DNA of 64,000 nucleotides from NCBI GenBank assembly GCA_025331125.1, contig JAOALB010000025.1, positions 372,001 through 436,000 on the forward strand, written 5' to 3'. The notes beneath the pieces are model-generated. The model was not told where the DNA came from and searched no databases. It saw nothing but the letters and a program-made list of their open reading frames with translations. Position numbers and translations under genes: made by a program. Numbering within the stretch: the stretch's first letter is position 1; the number at the start of each line of letters is the position of its first letter. This document shows positions 21,858-34,922 of this stretch, piece after piece. The stretch is from Mycogone perniciosa. Taxonomy: Eukaryota; Ascomycota; Sordariomycetes; Hypocreales; Hypocreaceae.

Positions 21858-23281
21858 ATGTCCTACGAATCAAAGCTCCAGGCTGCTATTGATAGTGCTA
21901 CAGAACGGTATGTGGCAAAGAACGCCAAGTCCGAGGCTCTCCACGAAGAGGCCGTCAAGTCATTTCCAGGCGGCAATACCAGAACTGTCCTCCATGCCAA
22001 TCCGTTTCCAATTTGCATCAAGTCCGGCAAAGGCTACCAGGTCACGTCTGAAGACGGGCACATGTAGGTTGCACTTCACCTCGCCCCAAAGGGTCTCTGA
22101 CACATTATAGCTACACTGACTTCACGGGAGAATTCACAGCCGCACTATACGGTCACTCTAATCCTGTGATTCTCGATGCTGTGCAAAACGTTCTTCAAAA
22201 TGTTGGCCTGAACGTCGGAGCGACGACTTCTCAGGAACAGTTATTCGCAAGAGAACTGTGCCAGCGCTTTGGACTTGAGCGTGTGCGACTCACCAACTCC
22301 GGCACAGAAGCCAACCTCCATGCGCTGGCAGCGGCGAGACTCTTCACCAAGAAAAGAAAGGTCGTGACTTTTGGTGGTGGCTATCACGGTGCTGTTCTGG
22401 GGTTTGCTGGTGGTAAGCCGGCTGCCAATAATGTTGACCGTGACGATTGGATTGTTGCCAAGTACAATGACCTTGAAGGTGCAACTAAAGCCATTCAAAG
22501 TGAAGGTGTTGCAGCCGTGTTGGTGGAAGGGATGCAGGGAAATGGTGGGTGCATTATTGGAACTCCGGAATTCTTGAGAGGGATCCAGGGGGTTGCTGCC
22601 AAGGTCAGTAGAAAGACACTTACTTTAACTTCCCATGCCAGTATCTGAGCTGACCATGTCATGATACAGGCTGGAGTGCTCTTCATCATGGACGAAGTAA
22701 TGACCTCCAGAATCTCAAGCAACGGCCTCGCAGCAGCTCATGGCCTGAAACCAGACCTCAAGACCTTTGGCAAATACCTCGGAGGCGGCCTTGCCTTTGG
22801 TGCATTTGGTGGCCGAGCCGATATCATGTCAGTCTTCGACCCAAGGCTTGCCACCTCTGTTAAGCACTCAGGCACGTTCAACAACAACACACTGGTGACG
22901 CACGCAGGATACGCGGGCTTGACCAAGATATACACGTCAGAGGTAGCCCGAGAGTTCACAGATGTCGGGACGAGATTCATCTCCAGACTCAACGAGGTAA
23001 CCGACGGAACTAAACTGTGCTTCACTGGTCTCGGCTCCGTGATGGCGTCCCATTTCACAGAGAATGGAGTTCGAGCCATTGCAAGTGCGGAAGACGTGCA
23101 GGGGATCCAGACGCTGAAGAACCTGTTCTGGTTTGAGATGCTGGAGCAAGGCTTTTGGGTCACTCAACGCGGCTTCATTGCGTTGATTCTGGAGACGCCT
23201 CAGTCTGAGCTGGATAGGTTTGTGGACACAGTGAAAGGGTTCGTTTCCAAGCATAGGGATATTGTGTCAGTAGGGAAATAA
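21858..23281 (+). CDS. Class III PLP-dependent aminotransferase (GSA aminomutase-like)
   Basis: Rebuilt as join(21858..22063, 22111..22603, 22670..23281), 436 residues. Introns are GTAGGT...TTATAG and GTCAGT...ATACAG. The fold-type I class III signature is clear: NSGTEANLHALAAAR, GGYHGAVLG, MDEVMTSR (PLP-ring aspartate D241) and DLKTFGKYLGGG with the Schiff-base lysine at about K268. The closest named group is glutamate-1-semialdehyde 2,1-aminomutase. Fungi make 5-aminolevulinate by ALA synthase, so the substrate is more likely another amino compound. The gene sits next to the NLR gene and has a TATA-type promoter, an accessory-gene look. Biosynthetic or catabolic function is open. Confidence 0.88.
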
Positions 23282-23553
23282 TTGTTAGTGCTGGTACGGA
23301 GTACATACCTAGATATATACTACTAGTCCGGAGTACTCACAAGGTTAAGCCTAGCGCATGTGCCTGTAAAAATGACACACTCTGATTGGTTAGCGTGGCG
23401 TCCATACCAGCTTTCTTTGCTCAGCCTTCCAACCTCAACCTTATATCATCAACTTTTCCTTTTCACAACCTCGCATCTCCTCACCATCACCACCTTTTCT
23501 TCTCTCTCCCCATCAACAAACCACCAAACCACATCTACACCTCAAACCCAACA

Positions 23554-24270
23554 ATGGACTACCAAAACCGCGCCGGCTCCAAGTTCGGAGGCGGTGGTGT
23601 CGCCTCCCACTCCGCCACCAACGCCGACCGCCGCGAACGCCTCCGCAAACTCGCCCTCGAAACCATCGACCTCGACAAGGACCCCTACTTCTTTAAGAAC
23701 CACGTTGGCTCCTTCGAATGCCGTCTCTGCCTCACCGTCCACCAAAACGACGGCTCCTACCTCGCTCACACCCAGGGCAAGAAACACCAGACCAATCTTG
23801 CCCGTCGCGCCGCCCGCGAGCAGAAGGAAGGCAAGCAGAACATCGACCCGGCTACCGGTCTACCAGCCAGCGTCGCCGCCAATCTGAACGCCCGCCGCAA
23901 CATCGTCAAGATCGGCCGCCCCGGCTACAAGATCACCAAGATTCGCGACCCCGTCACGCGCCAGCAGGGTCTGCTGTTCCAGCTTCAGTACCCAGACGCC
24001 ACGCCCGACATGGCGCCCAAGTGGCAGGTGATGAACGCGTTTACCCAGCGCGCCGAGGAGCCGGACAAGAATTTCCAGTACCTGGTTGTCGCGGCCGAGC
24101 CGTACGAGAGCGTGGGCTTCAAGATCCCGGCGCGTGAGCTGGACAAGCGCGAGGATCGCGAGTTTTGCTTCTGGGACCCGGATTCAAAGGAGTTTTGGAT
24201 TCAGGTCATGTTCATGACCGAGCGTGAGGAGAGATTCAATGCAGCCCCGGGATTGACAGCCAGGCGATAA
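23554..24270 (+). CDS. PRP11: U2 snRNP splicing factor 3a subunit 2 (SF3A2/PRP11)
   Basis: Single exon, 238 residues. The frame is open upstream to 23386, but that part is a typical leader encoding low-complexity S/P/H. The chosen ATG (MDYQNRAGSKFGGGGVASHS) matches the family N-terminus. A matrin-type C2H2 zinc finger follows at about residues 50-75 (FECRLCLTVHQNDGSYLAHTQGKKH). Beyond it are the conserved GRPGYKITKIRDP and FCFWDPDSKEFWIQVMF blocks. SF3a binds U2 snRNP at the branch site in the nucleus. The long proline-rich tail of metazoan SF3A2 is absent, as in other fungi. Confidence 0.96.
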   Translation: MDYQNRAGSKFGGGGVASHSATNADRRERLRKLALETIDLDKDPYFFKNHVGSFECRLCLTVHQNDGSYLAHTQGKKHQTNLARRAAREQKEGKQNIDPATGLPASVAANLNARRNIVKIGRPGYKITKIRDPVTRQQGLLFQLQYPDATPDMAPKWQVMNAFTQRAEEPDKNFQYLVVAAEPYESVGFKIPARELDKREDREFCFWDPDSKEFWIQVMFMTEREERFNAAPGLTARR

Positions 24271-25121
24271 GCTACCAACGGAAGACCCGAGTCACCATGG
24301 AATTTCGATTCGACCCACATCCATGAAAGCGTCGCTCTCCGTATCATATCCCCGCGGAGGAATAAATTGTTCAGCTATTCCGACTAGCGCTCGAATGTTG
24401 CGTCGCGACTTGGACTTGATGTTATGCAAATAGCCTCCATAGCCACAGCCCCCAAGCAAATGACTTCTTCGACTACAGGAATAGCTCAGTAAACGAACGC
24501 TTACGACCTACGGGTAAGAGGCTGTCCGTTGGTACGACAGCAAATATGCATTTGACTGACTTTTTTGCAACATTAGCTCTCTGCCAAGTTCGTGCGATTA
24601 AATAATACTACCATCAGAATGGAACATTTCGCCGAGGAGAGACTAGGATGGATAGGAGGATCTGCACTGAAAGAGATGAATGAGGATCATTCCATCAGTT
24701 TTTTTTAGATGGAACAAATATAATGAGAAGGCACTTCAAGACAGTTTTGTGAAATTATCCCGTTGTCAATCCTGTCTGTGCTCCTAGTCTATCAACAGGA
24801 ACTTGCTTGAACAATATCCTCTCCAGTGCCCCAATTCACACAATTCTTCTCATTGTCCTTTCTCTCTTCGCTTCTTTCATGCATGTACCTTTTTTAATGT
24901 GAACATAGGGGAATCCCGCAGCTGTCTGTCATTGAGGAGCTCTAACAAAAAGGTCCACAAGCTGCAGGGTGATGCGTTCCAGTAAATGACGATGGAAGCA
25001 CCATTATATGTTTTGAATTTTATGCAGATTCTCCTCCCTTGATATTCTGGCCAGCTGACTGAGCATGGCTTTCTTCCTGTTCCTTCTTCCCCTGACCTCC
25101 CCTCGACATTGAGCCTTCCAA
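24271..25121. other. Convergent 3' intergenic region
   Basis: About 850 bp between the 3' ends of the SF3A2 gene and the COT-1-type kinase gene. It is A/T-richer than the coding DNA, with T-runs suited to 3' UTRs. I see no gene or RNA gene. Confidence 0.6.
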
Positions 25122-27223
<2,102 letters not shown>

Positions 27224-29276
27224 CGTCGACTAGATTCAGGCGGCAAGCCGAGCCTGATGACTGGCGGTGGTCTGAGGGGTCGTAAGGGGAAAGGGATGCT
27301 GATGCTAGCGCAAGATGGAGATTAGCAGATGGCCCAAGATTCGATCCCCACTCCAGGCGAATGAATGAATGGATCTCGACCTGTACATACTCGTACAGAG
27401 TACTACAAGCACAGGTGGTAGTAGTAGTACTGTACTACCACTGCTAGTAGGTAGTCTGCTGCGGGCTGGTCCAGTCGGTAATCAGAGAAGCGGGAGGAAT
27501 TGCAAGGGTATTGCCGCTGTGTTTTTCTTCGATTGCGGCTCAGTCTCAGTCCCTTTTTTTGCTGGAGACCTTTACTAACGATGTGTTGTCGGATCCGAGG
27601 GGCAACAGAAGCACGCGAGGGCGGTCAGTCTAAAATGGGCGGGGTGCTGTCGCTGTCGCAGGAGGTGGCACTCCTAACGCCTAACTGCTAGGCCGCCTGT
27701 ATACTAGGTAGTGAGAGACAGCCTAATGAGAGACAGCCTAGTGAGAGAAACAGCGCGCTATCATCAATGGCCAGCAGCGCCAGAATAATGCACGAATAGC
27801 GGGCGATTGTTGCACTGCTGAAGCCCGCAACAGATCAATTGGCTGCCATTGGAAGTCTTTGGATACATATACTGCTGCTATTTGTATGCACAAAGTATTA
27901 CTCTCCCCATGGGAGAAGATGCAAAAGTCAATCTAGCGGTAGGGATGCGGCATGCGGATAGCGGGAAGCCTATCGCCCAAACAAGGAGCCAACCGCAATG
28001 GACATGGACACTATTGCACAATACCACAAGACACTCAAAGCTCCCTTGGCTCCCTTTTTTCAGTTCAATGCCTTATTCTTTACTACCACATACTACTTCC
28101 ATCTCAATGAGTGCTCTGTGGCATGCTCAATCAAGAGTGCGAGTAGTAGTACTACTTCGTACTCATATCCATTCAGGGGCTCAACCTTTATTAACCACCC
28201 CGGCAACCACCCATCAAGTTACTAATCTCAGGTTCACCTGCAACAAACACGGCATATTAGGTTGACTCTCTTTTTTGTCGTCTCCAATCGGATATCATCG
28301 CCTGCGCCCAAGGTCTTATTGCAAAAGGCCGCCGTTTCGGTGGCACAACTGAATAGGGGCGCAGTTGTCTCGATTCTCAACCGTTGGTTGGCTGATTGTC
28401 TGTTGTCTCTCACCGGTTTCGGATCGTCTCGTGACCCGTTCTCACCTTTTGGCTGATGAAGAAACTGGCCGGTTGAAATTGCGAGCATTTAGTACAAAGT
28501 ATTAGTAGACGGGAGAAAGGAGAAGAGACAGGTGTCATAATATTAAAGGAGGCTGAAGTGCGAGGTACCGGGCTTACCACATGGCAATTGCTGCTCGTAC
28601 GACTCTCTTCGAAACATTTAGTGCCGCATTTAACTCTCACTGCAGCGCTACCCAACGTCAAGCACAATCGGGGACAAATACTCCGTATTCTTGCAATGGT
28701 CGGTCGCGGATAGATGAGCTGGACCCTGGCGGTTACATTGAAGCAAGACAACAGGAATATCGTATGTTTCGCAAATCAATGAAAGGGTACAATAAAATCT
28801 CACATCTCCACATCATACACGTACATACGAAATACATGGTAATAGCAACAAACTCTATGCATATGGAACCTGCAGTTGAATGCACAATCATGCACGACAG
28901 CCCACACGCAAGGAGGGACTGACGATAACGGTCTGGACAGCGAAGTATTCCATAGAACGATTCAAATCACGCCACCTCCTCCAGAACTGAGGCATTGAGA
29001 TAAATCATATTGATGCTACCAATTGGGTCAAAAGTCGTGACACTTGAAAATGCCAATAAGACGGAGGCTCCGGGAGACGGGCTCGGCCCGGATATTTCCA
29101 TTCCGTCCCGACCCTTATCGCTTTAACATCCTTATCGCAACCGATTTTTTCCACTCAGAGAATGACAACCACCGTCATCGTTATTGCAGGCGACGTCAAA
29201 ACATAGTAGGCACATATCATTGCCTCCAGTGTTGCAGTATTCCTCTCCCATTCTATTCCGAGTCTCCAAAAACAAA
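27224..29276. other. Divergent intergenic region between COT-1 and TIM54
   Basis: About 2.05 kb without a credible gene. It carries runs of the GTACTACTNN type (27385-27450, 28130-28170) and copies of the TACTCCGTA/TACTTCGTAC motif. The kinase leader probably occupies its left part. The tandem phrase CCTAATGAGAGACAG / CCTAGTGAGAGA repeats at 27723-27750. Confidence 0.6.
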
Positions 29277-30617
29277 ATGGCCGACTCCAATCCCTCGGCC
29301 CAGCCGGCCTCTGGCTCTGCGACACAACCTCCTCCCCCGCGGAACCCAGTCTTCAAAATGATGGGCCTCCCCGCCCTCCCACGAAAGCTACCCTCCCGCA
29401 ATTGGATGATCTTCTGGACCATTTCCACCTCCTTCGCCGCGGCAATCATCTATGACAAGCGCGAGAAGAAACGCGCCACCGCGAAGTGGCGCCGCGCAGT
29501 CGCACCGCTCGCCTCAGAACCTCTATCTTCCGCGAGCCAGCTCCCCCGGAAGCTCACCGTCTACCTCGAAGCACCGCCCGGTGATGGCCTACGTGCCGCC
29601 CAAGATCACTTCATCGAGTACGTAAAACCTATCTTGGCTGCATCCGGTTTCGATTGGGAGTTTGTGCAGGGCAGGCAGCAGGGCGATGTAAGGGCGGCTG
29701 TGGCCGAGAAGATTAGGAGGATCAGGAAAGTCCAGGAACGGCCAGGCGAGGAACTCTCCCAGACAGATGACTCGATAGTGGAGAACCTGAGACAGAAGTT
29801 GAAGTTGCCAGAACATGAGGGCGTCAAGGGCGATATCGTTATTGGGCGACACACATGGAAAGAGTACGTTCGAGGCCTACACGAAGGATGGCTTGGTTCC
29901 TTAGACCCGCCACCTGCACCAGTCGTCGACATACCGGAGCCGAAACCTGCGGCCGAAGGTGCCGCCGCAGAAGGAGACAAGACAGAGGGCGAAAAGACGG
30001 AAGAAGAGAAGAAGCCCGAGAAGCCGAGTCGACCACCGCAACCACCTCCATACAACTCGCCCGACGACTACGCCTCCGCAGCCCTCCCGGTTCATATCCC
30101 AGTCGAACTCTCTCCCTCCGCACCCCTCGCCTTCCCTCATCGCCTTGGCTTCCGTCACACGTTTGTGCGTCTAGGGCGATTCTTGAACCGCCGCAAACTA
30201 GCCGACGACATCGGCCGCGAAGTCGCTGCTGTATGTTTCGCCGCTTCTCGTGATTGGCGCGAGGCCGATGGCCAGTACGAGCAACAACTTGTCCTACAGC
30301 ACGAAGAGAACGACTGGCCCAGTAGCACATGGAAAGACGAGGGCGCCGAGAAGGCTGATGCTGAGAAAACACCAGCCGAGCCACCCAAGGAGAAAATTTG
30401 GGCATCACAGTTGGCTGTAGATTCTCGAATAGTGCAGCGCATGCGTCGGTTTGAGATCCAACCCGAGGACGAGGCCCGCGCTGCGCAAATCGTGGTTCCG
30501 GAGGAGGAAATCGAGGGTTGGATCAAGGGCAATCTTAGGAGTCTGGTTCGCTGGAGCGTGAGCTCGTTCAAGAGCAAGCCTCAGGGTCCCAATGTAGGCA
30601 ATTTGGACGATGAATGA
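29277..30617 (+). CDS. TIM54: Mitochondrial inner-membrane translocase subunit TIM54
   Basis: Single exon, 446 residues. I chose the ATG at 29277 because the 31 in-frame codons upstream are leader-like and the family starts just before a proline-rich segment. A conserved motif NPVFKMMGLPALPRKLPSRN precedes one transmembrane helix (about residues 43-60, MIFWTISTSFAAAIIY). Then come the intermembrane-space domain with LPRKLTVYLEAPPGDG and a charged E/K/P linker. Tim54 belongs to the TIM22 carrier translocase and assists Yme1 assembly. The gene converges with the FAM192A-type gene, leaving 210 bp. Confidence 0.95.
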   Translation: MADSNPSAQPASGSATQPPPPRNPVFKMMGLPALPRKLPSRNWMIFWTISTSFAAAIIYDKREKKRATAKWRRAVAPLASEPLSSASQLPRKLTVYLEAPPGDGLRAAQDHFIEYVKPILAASGFDWEFVQGRQQGDVRAAVAEKIRRIRKVQERPGEELSQTDDSIVENLRQKLKLPEHEGVKGDIVIGRHTWKEYVRGLHEGWLGSLDPPPAPVVDIPEPKPAAEGAAAEGDKTEGEKTEEEKKPEKPSRPPQPPPYNSPDDYASAALPVHIPVELSPSAPLAFPHRLGFRHTFVRLGRFLNRRKLADDIGREVAAVCFAASRDWREADGQYEQQLVLQHEENDWPSSTWKDEGAEKADAEKTPAEPPKEKIWASQLAVDSRIVQRMRRFEIQPEDEARAAQIVVPEEEIEGWIKGNLRSLVRWSVSSFKSKPQGPNVGNLDDE

Positions 30618-30827
30618 GAAATGAACAGGAGCATATGGAAGGGGTGTGTTGTATCAACATTTGTATCTCAACGATTGTATATCAGCAAAATGTGTGGGTT
30701 AAAAAGGGGGGCATGGGGCAATGATAAAGGGCGTATATACCCATTAGCAACGCCATAACGACAACTTTTCTCCTCTTCTACCTTGGGGCTACAATTCCTT
30801 AGACAGCTCGGGATTCTGAACTTTATT

Positions 30828-31626
30828 TCAATCATCATCACTATCATCCGAGCCATAGGCTACTAGGCTCAGTCCTTTCTTCTCCTCAACTGCCGGAGTA
30901 CTCTCCTTCTCAACACCCTTCTCAACCAGTCCTGGATGGTCATTCCCATCCTTCTTCCAAACCTCATCCTCCTCAGCCACACCCGCAACACTACTATCCG
31001 TCGTCTTCCTCTTCACACCCTTAACCTCCCTCTCCTTCACTCTCTTCCTCTTCCTCCCACCTACAGTCCACTCCTCCTCGCCTTCACCCTCATCCTTCTT
31101 CTCCACCGCCACCACTCCCGTAGCAGTCGCATCCCCTCCACTACTCTTCTGCCTCTCCCGGAACGCCTTCAGCCCTTCCTCCGTCTCTCTCCTCACCCTC
31201 TCCTCCTCCTCTCTCTTCTTCGCCCTAACGTCATCCAAAAACTCCACCTCATCATCATCCAGCGCACGGAACTGGTTCTTCAACTTGGCCTGCTCTTCAA
31301 ACGCCGCCTGTTTCGCCGCTACACCACCACCACCACCACCAGTCAGTCAGCTTCCCCCTAGCCAGATAAATAGCAAAGAGAAAAAATATAAAAAAATATA
31401 AAAAAATCAAACCTTTATTAGCTTGCAGAATGTCATAAAGACTCCGCTCCTCCCCTGTCGCTGCATTGACGCGCTGCTGCTCCCTCCTCTTGCGCTCCGC
31501 TTCGAGCTCTTGCTGTACGGCCTCCCATTCTGAGTTTTTCTTCATGAGCGGCTCTTGCGAGACTTCATTGTTGGTGGCATCGCCGCTAGAGCCTATCGTC
31601 CCGCCTGAAACGAAGCGATTGGACAT
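30828..31626 (-). CDS. FAM192A/NIP30-type nuclear protein
   Basis: Rebuilt as complement(join(30828..31318, 31413..31626)), 234 residues. The intron (31319..31412) has donor GTTTGA and acceptor GTGTAG and restores the conserved core SLYDILQANKAAKQAAFEEQ. That core is the NIP30 N-terminal domain, followed by the family's DDDEVEFLDDV segment. The rest is highly charged coiled coil and a lysine/arginine-rich region, ending in an acidic DDSDDD tail. The human relative (PIP30/FAM192A) binds the nuclear proteasome activator PA28-gamma. A fungal role is not known to me. The intron contains long A/T runs and a (CCA)n tract near its acceptor. Confidence 0.87.
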
Positions 31627-33634
31627 GGTGTGTGTGTGTCCTTCTGTTTTGTGTTTGGACGGTGTAGAAGTGACTAAAATTCGTGCTGAACTTTTGCTGA
31701 GGTGAGGGGACTGGTGTAGTTAGATGTTATGGGGAGTGATGTTTTATAAGATAGAGAAGGAAAACGGCGGGTTTATGCATCTAGTATCACGTTTGCTATC
31801 AAAGGAAAGACAAAAGGTCCGTATCACAGTCTACATGAGGTGACGGAAGTGAATTCCCAAAGACCGAGTTGGTTGATATCAACATTTCCCGATAATCAGC
31901 CGGCCTTCCGAAGACCCACGAGATTTCTGGGACGCCTACAAACTTCACAAACAGAAGTTATATATAGAGAGGTCACGGCACCAAGAGAGCGTATTGATAT
32001 TCATGAAATGTAATTGTATTGTAGTATTTGAACATCTGGGATACCTCCCAGGATAAAAGGAGGCCTCTCCTCAGGATCCCCCAGCATGCCGGACCGCCAA
32101 GTCCCATCTCAGGGAATAAAGTCCTCATGCTTGATAATCATATCCGCAGCCCAACCTCATTTGTGATGCATGATAAGAAAGAGGGCTTATGGTCGCTCTC
32201 CGAATGGTAGACCATGCGGGGAACAAAAAAACCAGACCTCAACCCATAGTCGACCGCTTAATAATACCGTCCCAGAGAGCCAGGTCATCGCATCGCCCAA
32301 AGAAACAGTTCCGTGACGTGAAAAGTGAGTTCATGTGAATGTGACATTCTCGGTGACATCCACACGAAGAAAGAAGCCTCATTAAACCTTGACACAGAAC
32401 CCCCTCTCCCCCCCAAACCCATAAACCCCTTTCTCTACTAATGCCAACCCAAGAACCAAGACGTCTAATATCTCATGAAAAAAAAGAACAAAGGCAGCCT
32501 CCGAAGGCTTGTAGGAGATGCTCAGCTGGTTTCCCTGTGGACCCAAAGAGCCAGCGCATCGATCCAGGTTCGGTGACAGAATGCAAGACCGTGAAATGTA
32601 GAATGAAATGAACATGCCGAAGAATCAACCGGCCCAATCTCCCGTTTTTAACCCGCTGAACACAATGCATCAAAGAACCCCTCATAAAATCCCAATTTTT
32701 GCTCAGACACCAACCCCCATCACAATCAAGTATAGTGTCGTATGTACTGTTCGGAAACTTCTGAATCTGTTGCGTCATGAAGAATATCGCCGTAGTCCGC
32801 ACAACTGAGTCGGTGTCTCAACCGGTCAATATGTGTGTACAGACTCTTCAAGGACCTCAGAGACGCGATATAAAACTCGATCTAGACAACAGACGTCCGC
32901 TCAGACTTGCAAGTCAACGTTGCACAAATGAACCGCGAAGCGAGTGGCACCCAAATACAAGCAGTGCCTAAAGCCGATTTCCATATCGAGGTACCACTAA
33001 GAGGTACCAATACCAAATCTATGTGCAGTGCGCTTATGCTGATGATGCCATCAATCGCACGAAAACAAATAAATGAACGACTCGCGTCCACTGTCCAGAC
33101 GCCGGTAGTGTTCAAAATCGACGTCAAAAGAGCCGAGCAGCTGCCTCACAATAGAACTCTGGGTGAGCAGTTGAACACCGACCCGAAGCCGGCGAAACCG
33201 AGTGCGTCAAAGTGTCGTGAACGTGTGTAACGTGGAAAACAATATTACCAATACGCCGAGTCCGACCATTATGAACGTATACCATGAAAAATGCCGTCTA
33301 GTCGGAAGTCATCGATGACCGAATGATGTTGCCTGTGACATGACCAATTTTTTGCAGGCCACATAGTTTTGAGAGTGGCCATGATGTTGCCTTGACAAAC
33401 AGGCTGAAGAAAGACGTGCTAAAAAAATCCGTGCTGAAAACCGATTGCGTGGTAGACTTTTTTTCGTGCCGGGGTATCTGAAAGCGCGCGTCTTCCCGAG
33501 AAGATCGCGAAAACTCGTGGCCATTAAAACTTGAATCCCACACCATTTTCCCGAAACCCGATAAAGGAAAAAGAACAAAACTCTTTGAAAGAGTTGATAA
33601 AAATGCCCAAAGAAAAGAGAGATCGTTAGAGACA
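31627..33634. other. Intergenic region between the FAM192A-type and cyclin genes
   Basis: About 2 kb. Open frames are short and overlap on both strands with no protein-like content. The part next to 33635 is probably the cyclin 3' UTR. No repeat family or RNA gene recognised. Confidence 0.55.
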
Positions 33635-34702
33635 TTAGCCCATGACAGTCTGGCCGTATCCATGAGACATGAAGTACGGAGTCTGTTTGATGGGCTCAAC
33701 ACACATCGCACAACCGCAATCACCAGTACCGTGCTCCCAGCCACCTTGGTGGTAAGGATAGTGAGAACCATATGGTGAGTGACGGTTGGGATAGAACGTA
33801 TTGTGAGCCGGAGGCTGTGGGTATCGTCTGCTATACTGCGCAGCGGCCTGAGCGAACCACTCGTTGTAGCGAGCGTTACTCGTAGCTGCCGATATAGCGT
33901 ATTCTGGTGTACTGTAGCCAGAATCCGGTGGAGTGAGAGGCGCATTCCACGGATTGTGAGACCATGCGGTTTCGCGAGAGCGATACGTATGCTGCTGAGC
34001 CTTCATAGCCTGGTAGCGTTCGTATTCCGCAATCTGAGCCTGGATATAGCGTGAATGAGGAGAGCAGCGGCTGTTGTTGTATCTCGCAAGATCGGTATCG
34101 ATGGCGGGAACAAGACTGGCCAAACGCTCTCTGTTGGCCTGAGCAGCCTGCCTCTTCTTCATCTGTTGCCATTCACGCCAGTTCTCAAGCCAGGCTTGGT
34201 AGTCCTTGCTGAGATCGAGATTGACATAAAGCCGCCAACTCATGGCCTGGACCCAGTCAAACTCCAACGCATTCAGCTCAGTGACAGAAATGCCACTGAC
34301 TTCAGACCAAGATCGATTCTGAAAAGTGTTGTCGTCCAAGAACTTGCTTCCAAGGAGCAGGGAGACAGTGAGGTAACGCCAAACCTGGCCCTCAGAGGCC
34401 TTGTATGGACCCTGACTTTTCATAGCGTTGATCCTCTTGGCAAGGTAATTCATACCAAGGAGAATGGTCGTACTGGGCAACCGCGTCGAAGTGAGAATCT
34501 GTGTTACAAACTTCCGGAACGGCGAGGTAACGCTGGCATCGGGAGTAACAACACGCGTTGCCATCTCAGCGACATATTCAGCCATCATGTCAACCTCATA
34601 ATCGAGGACGGCACAGACACCACCAGGCATGATGACGGTATTTGAGGGGGTCCGACGAAGATCAACAAGATCCTTGTCGGGGAGATGAAGGGTTTTTGCC
34701 AC
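33635..34702 (-). CDS. Cyclin-domain protein, Mug80/PCL-like
   Basis: The reading frame 34702 to 33635 encodes up to 355 residues. The cyclin box runs from about residue 30 to 165, with PGGVCAVLDYEVDMMAEYV, LPSTTILLGMNYLAKRI and LLLGSKFLDDNTFQN, a pattern of Pho80/PCL-type and S. pombe Mug80-like cyclins that partner cyclin-dependent kinases. The C-terminal half is Y/Q/P/H-rich with a short CGCAMC motif. The start is unsettled. The frame opens with GTG at 34702 and the first ATG is at 34630, inside the conserved PGGV block (331 residues). A weak intron (donor GTAGCT, acceptor CTACTAG) just upstream does not supply an in-frame ATG. A long pyrimidine-rich leader (about 35.6-35.8 kb) suggests transcription starts more than 1 kb upstream. 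Confidence 0.85.
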   Translation of the reverse strand: MAKTLHLPDKDLVDLRRTPSNTVIMPGGVCAVLDYEVDMMAEYVAEMATRVVTPDASVTSPFRKFVTQILTSTRLPSTTILLGMNYLAKRINAMKSQGPYKASEGQVWRYLTVSLLLGSKFLDDNTFQNRSWSEVSGISVTELNALEFDWVQAMSWRLYVNLDLSKDYQAWLENWREWQQMKKRQAAQANRERLASLVPAIDTDLARYNNSRCSPHSRYIQAQIAEYERYQAMKAQQHTYRSRETAWSHNPWNAPLTPPDSGYSTPEYAISAATSNARYNEWFAQAAAQYSRRYPQPPAHNTFYPNRHSPYGSHYPYHQGGWEHGTGDCGCAMCVEPIKQTPYFMSHGYGQTVMG

Positions 34703-34894
34703 AAAAACTAGTAGCGTGTGATGTGAAAAAATACACAGCTACCTTAATAGCTGTCTGTGAGGCAAAATGGCGAAATGGCAGAAGAAGATATCGATGGGAT
34801 CTTTATTGTCGCTGGGCCATTTAATGATTCACTCGTATTGTCGTGTTTATTGACAATGCAGAGGCTGTCGATATGATTTTGAAGATAAAATCAC

Positions 34895-34922
34895 GAGAGA
34901 GAGAGAAAGAGAGAGAGAGAGA
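34895..34922. repeat. (GA)n microsatellite
   Basis: Nearly perfect GA dinucleotide run with one AAAG interruption, about 200 bp upstream of the cyclin coding frame. It is CT-rich on the transcribed sense strand. Confidence 0.9.
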
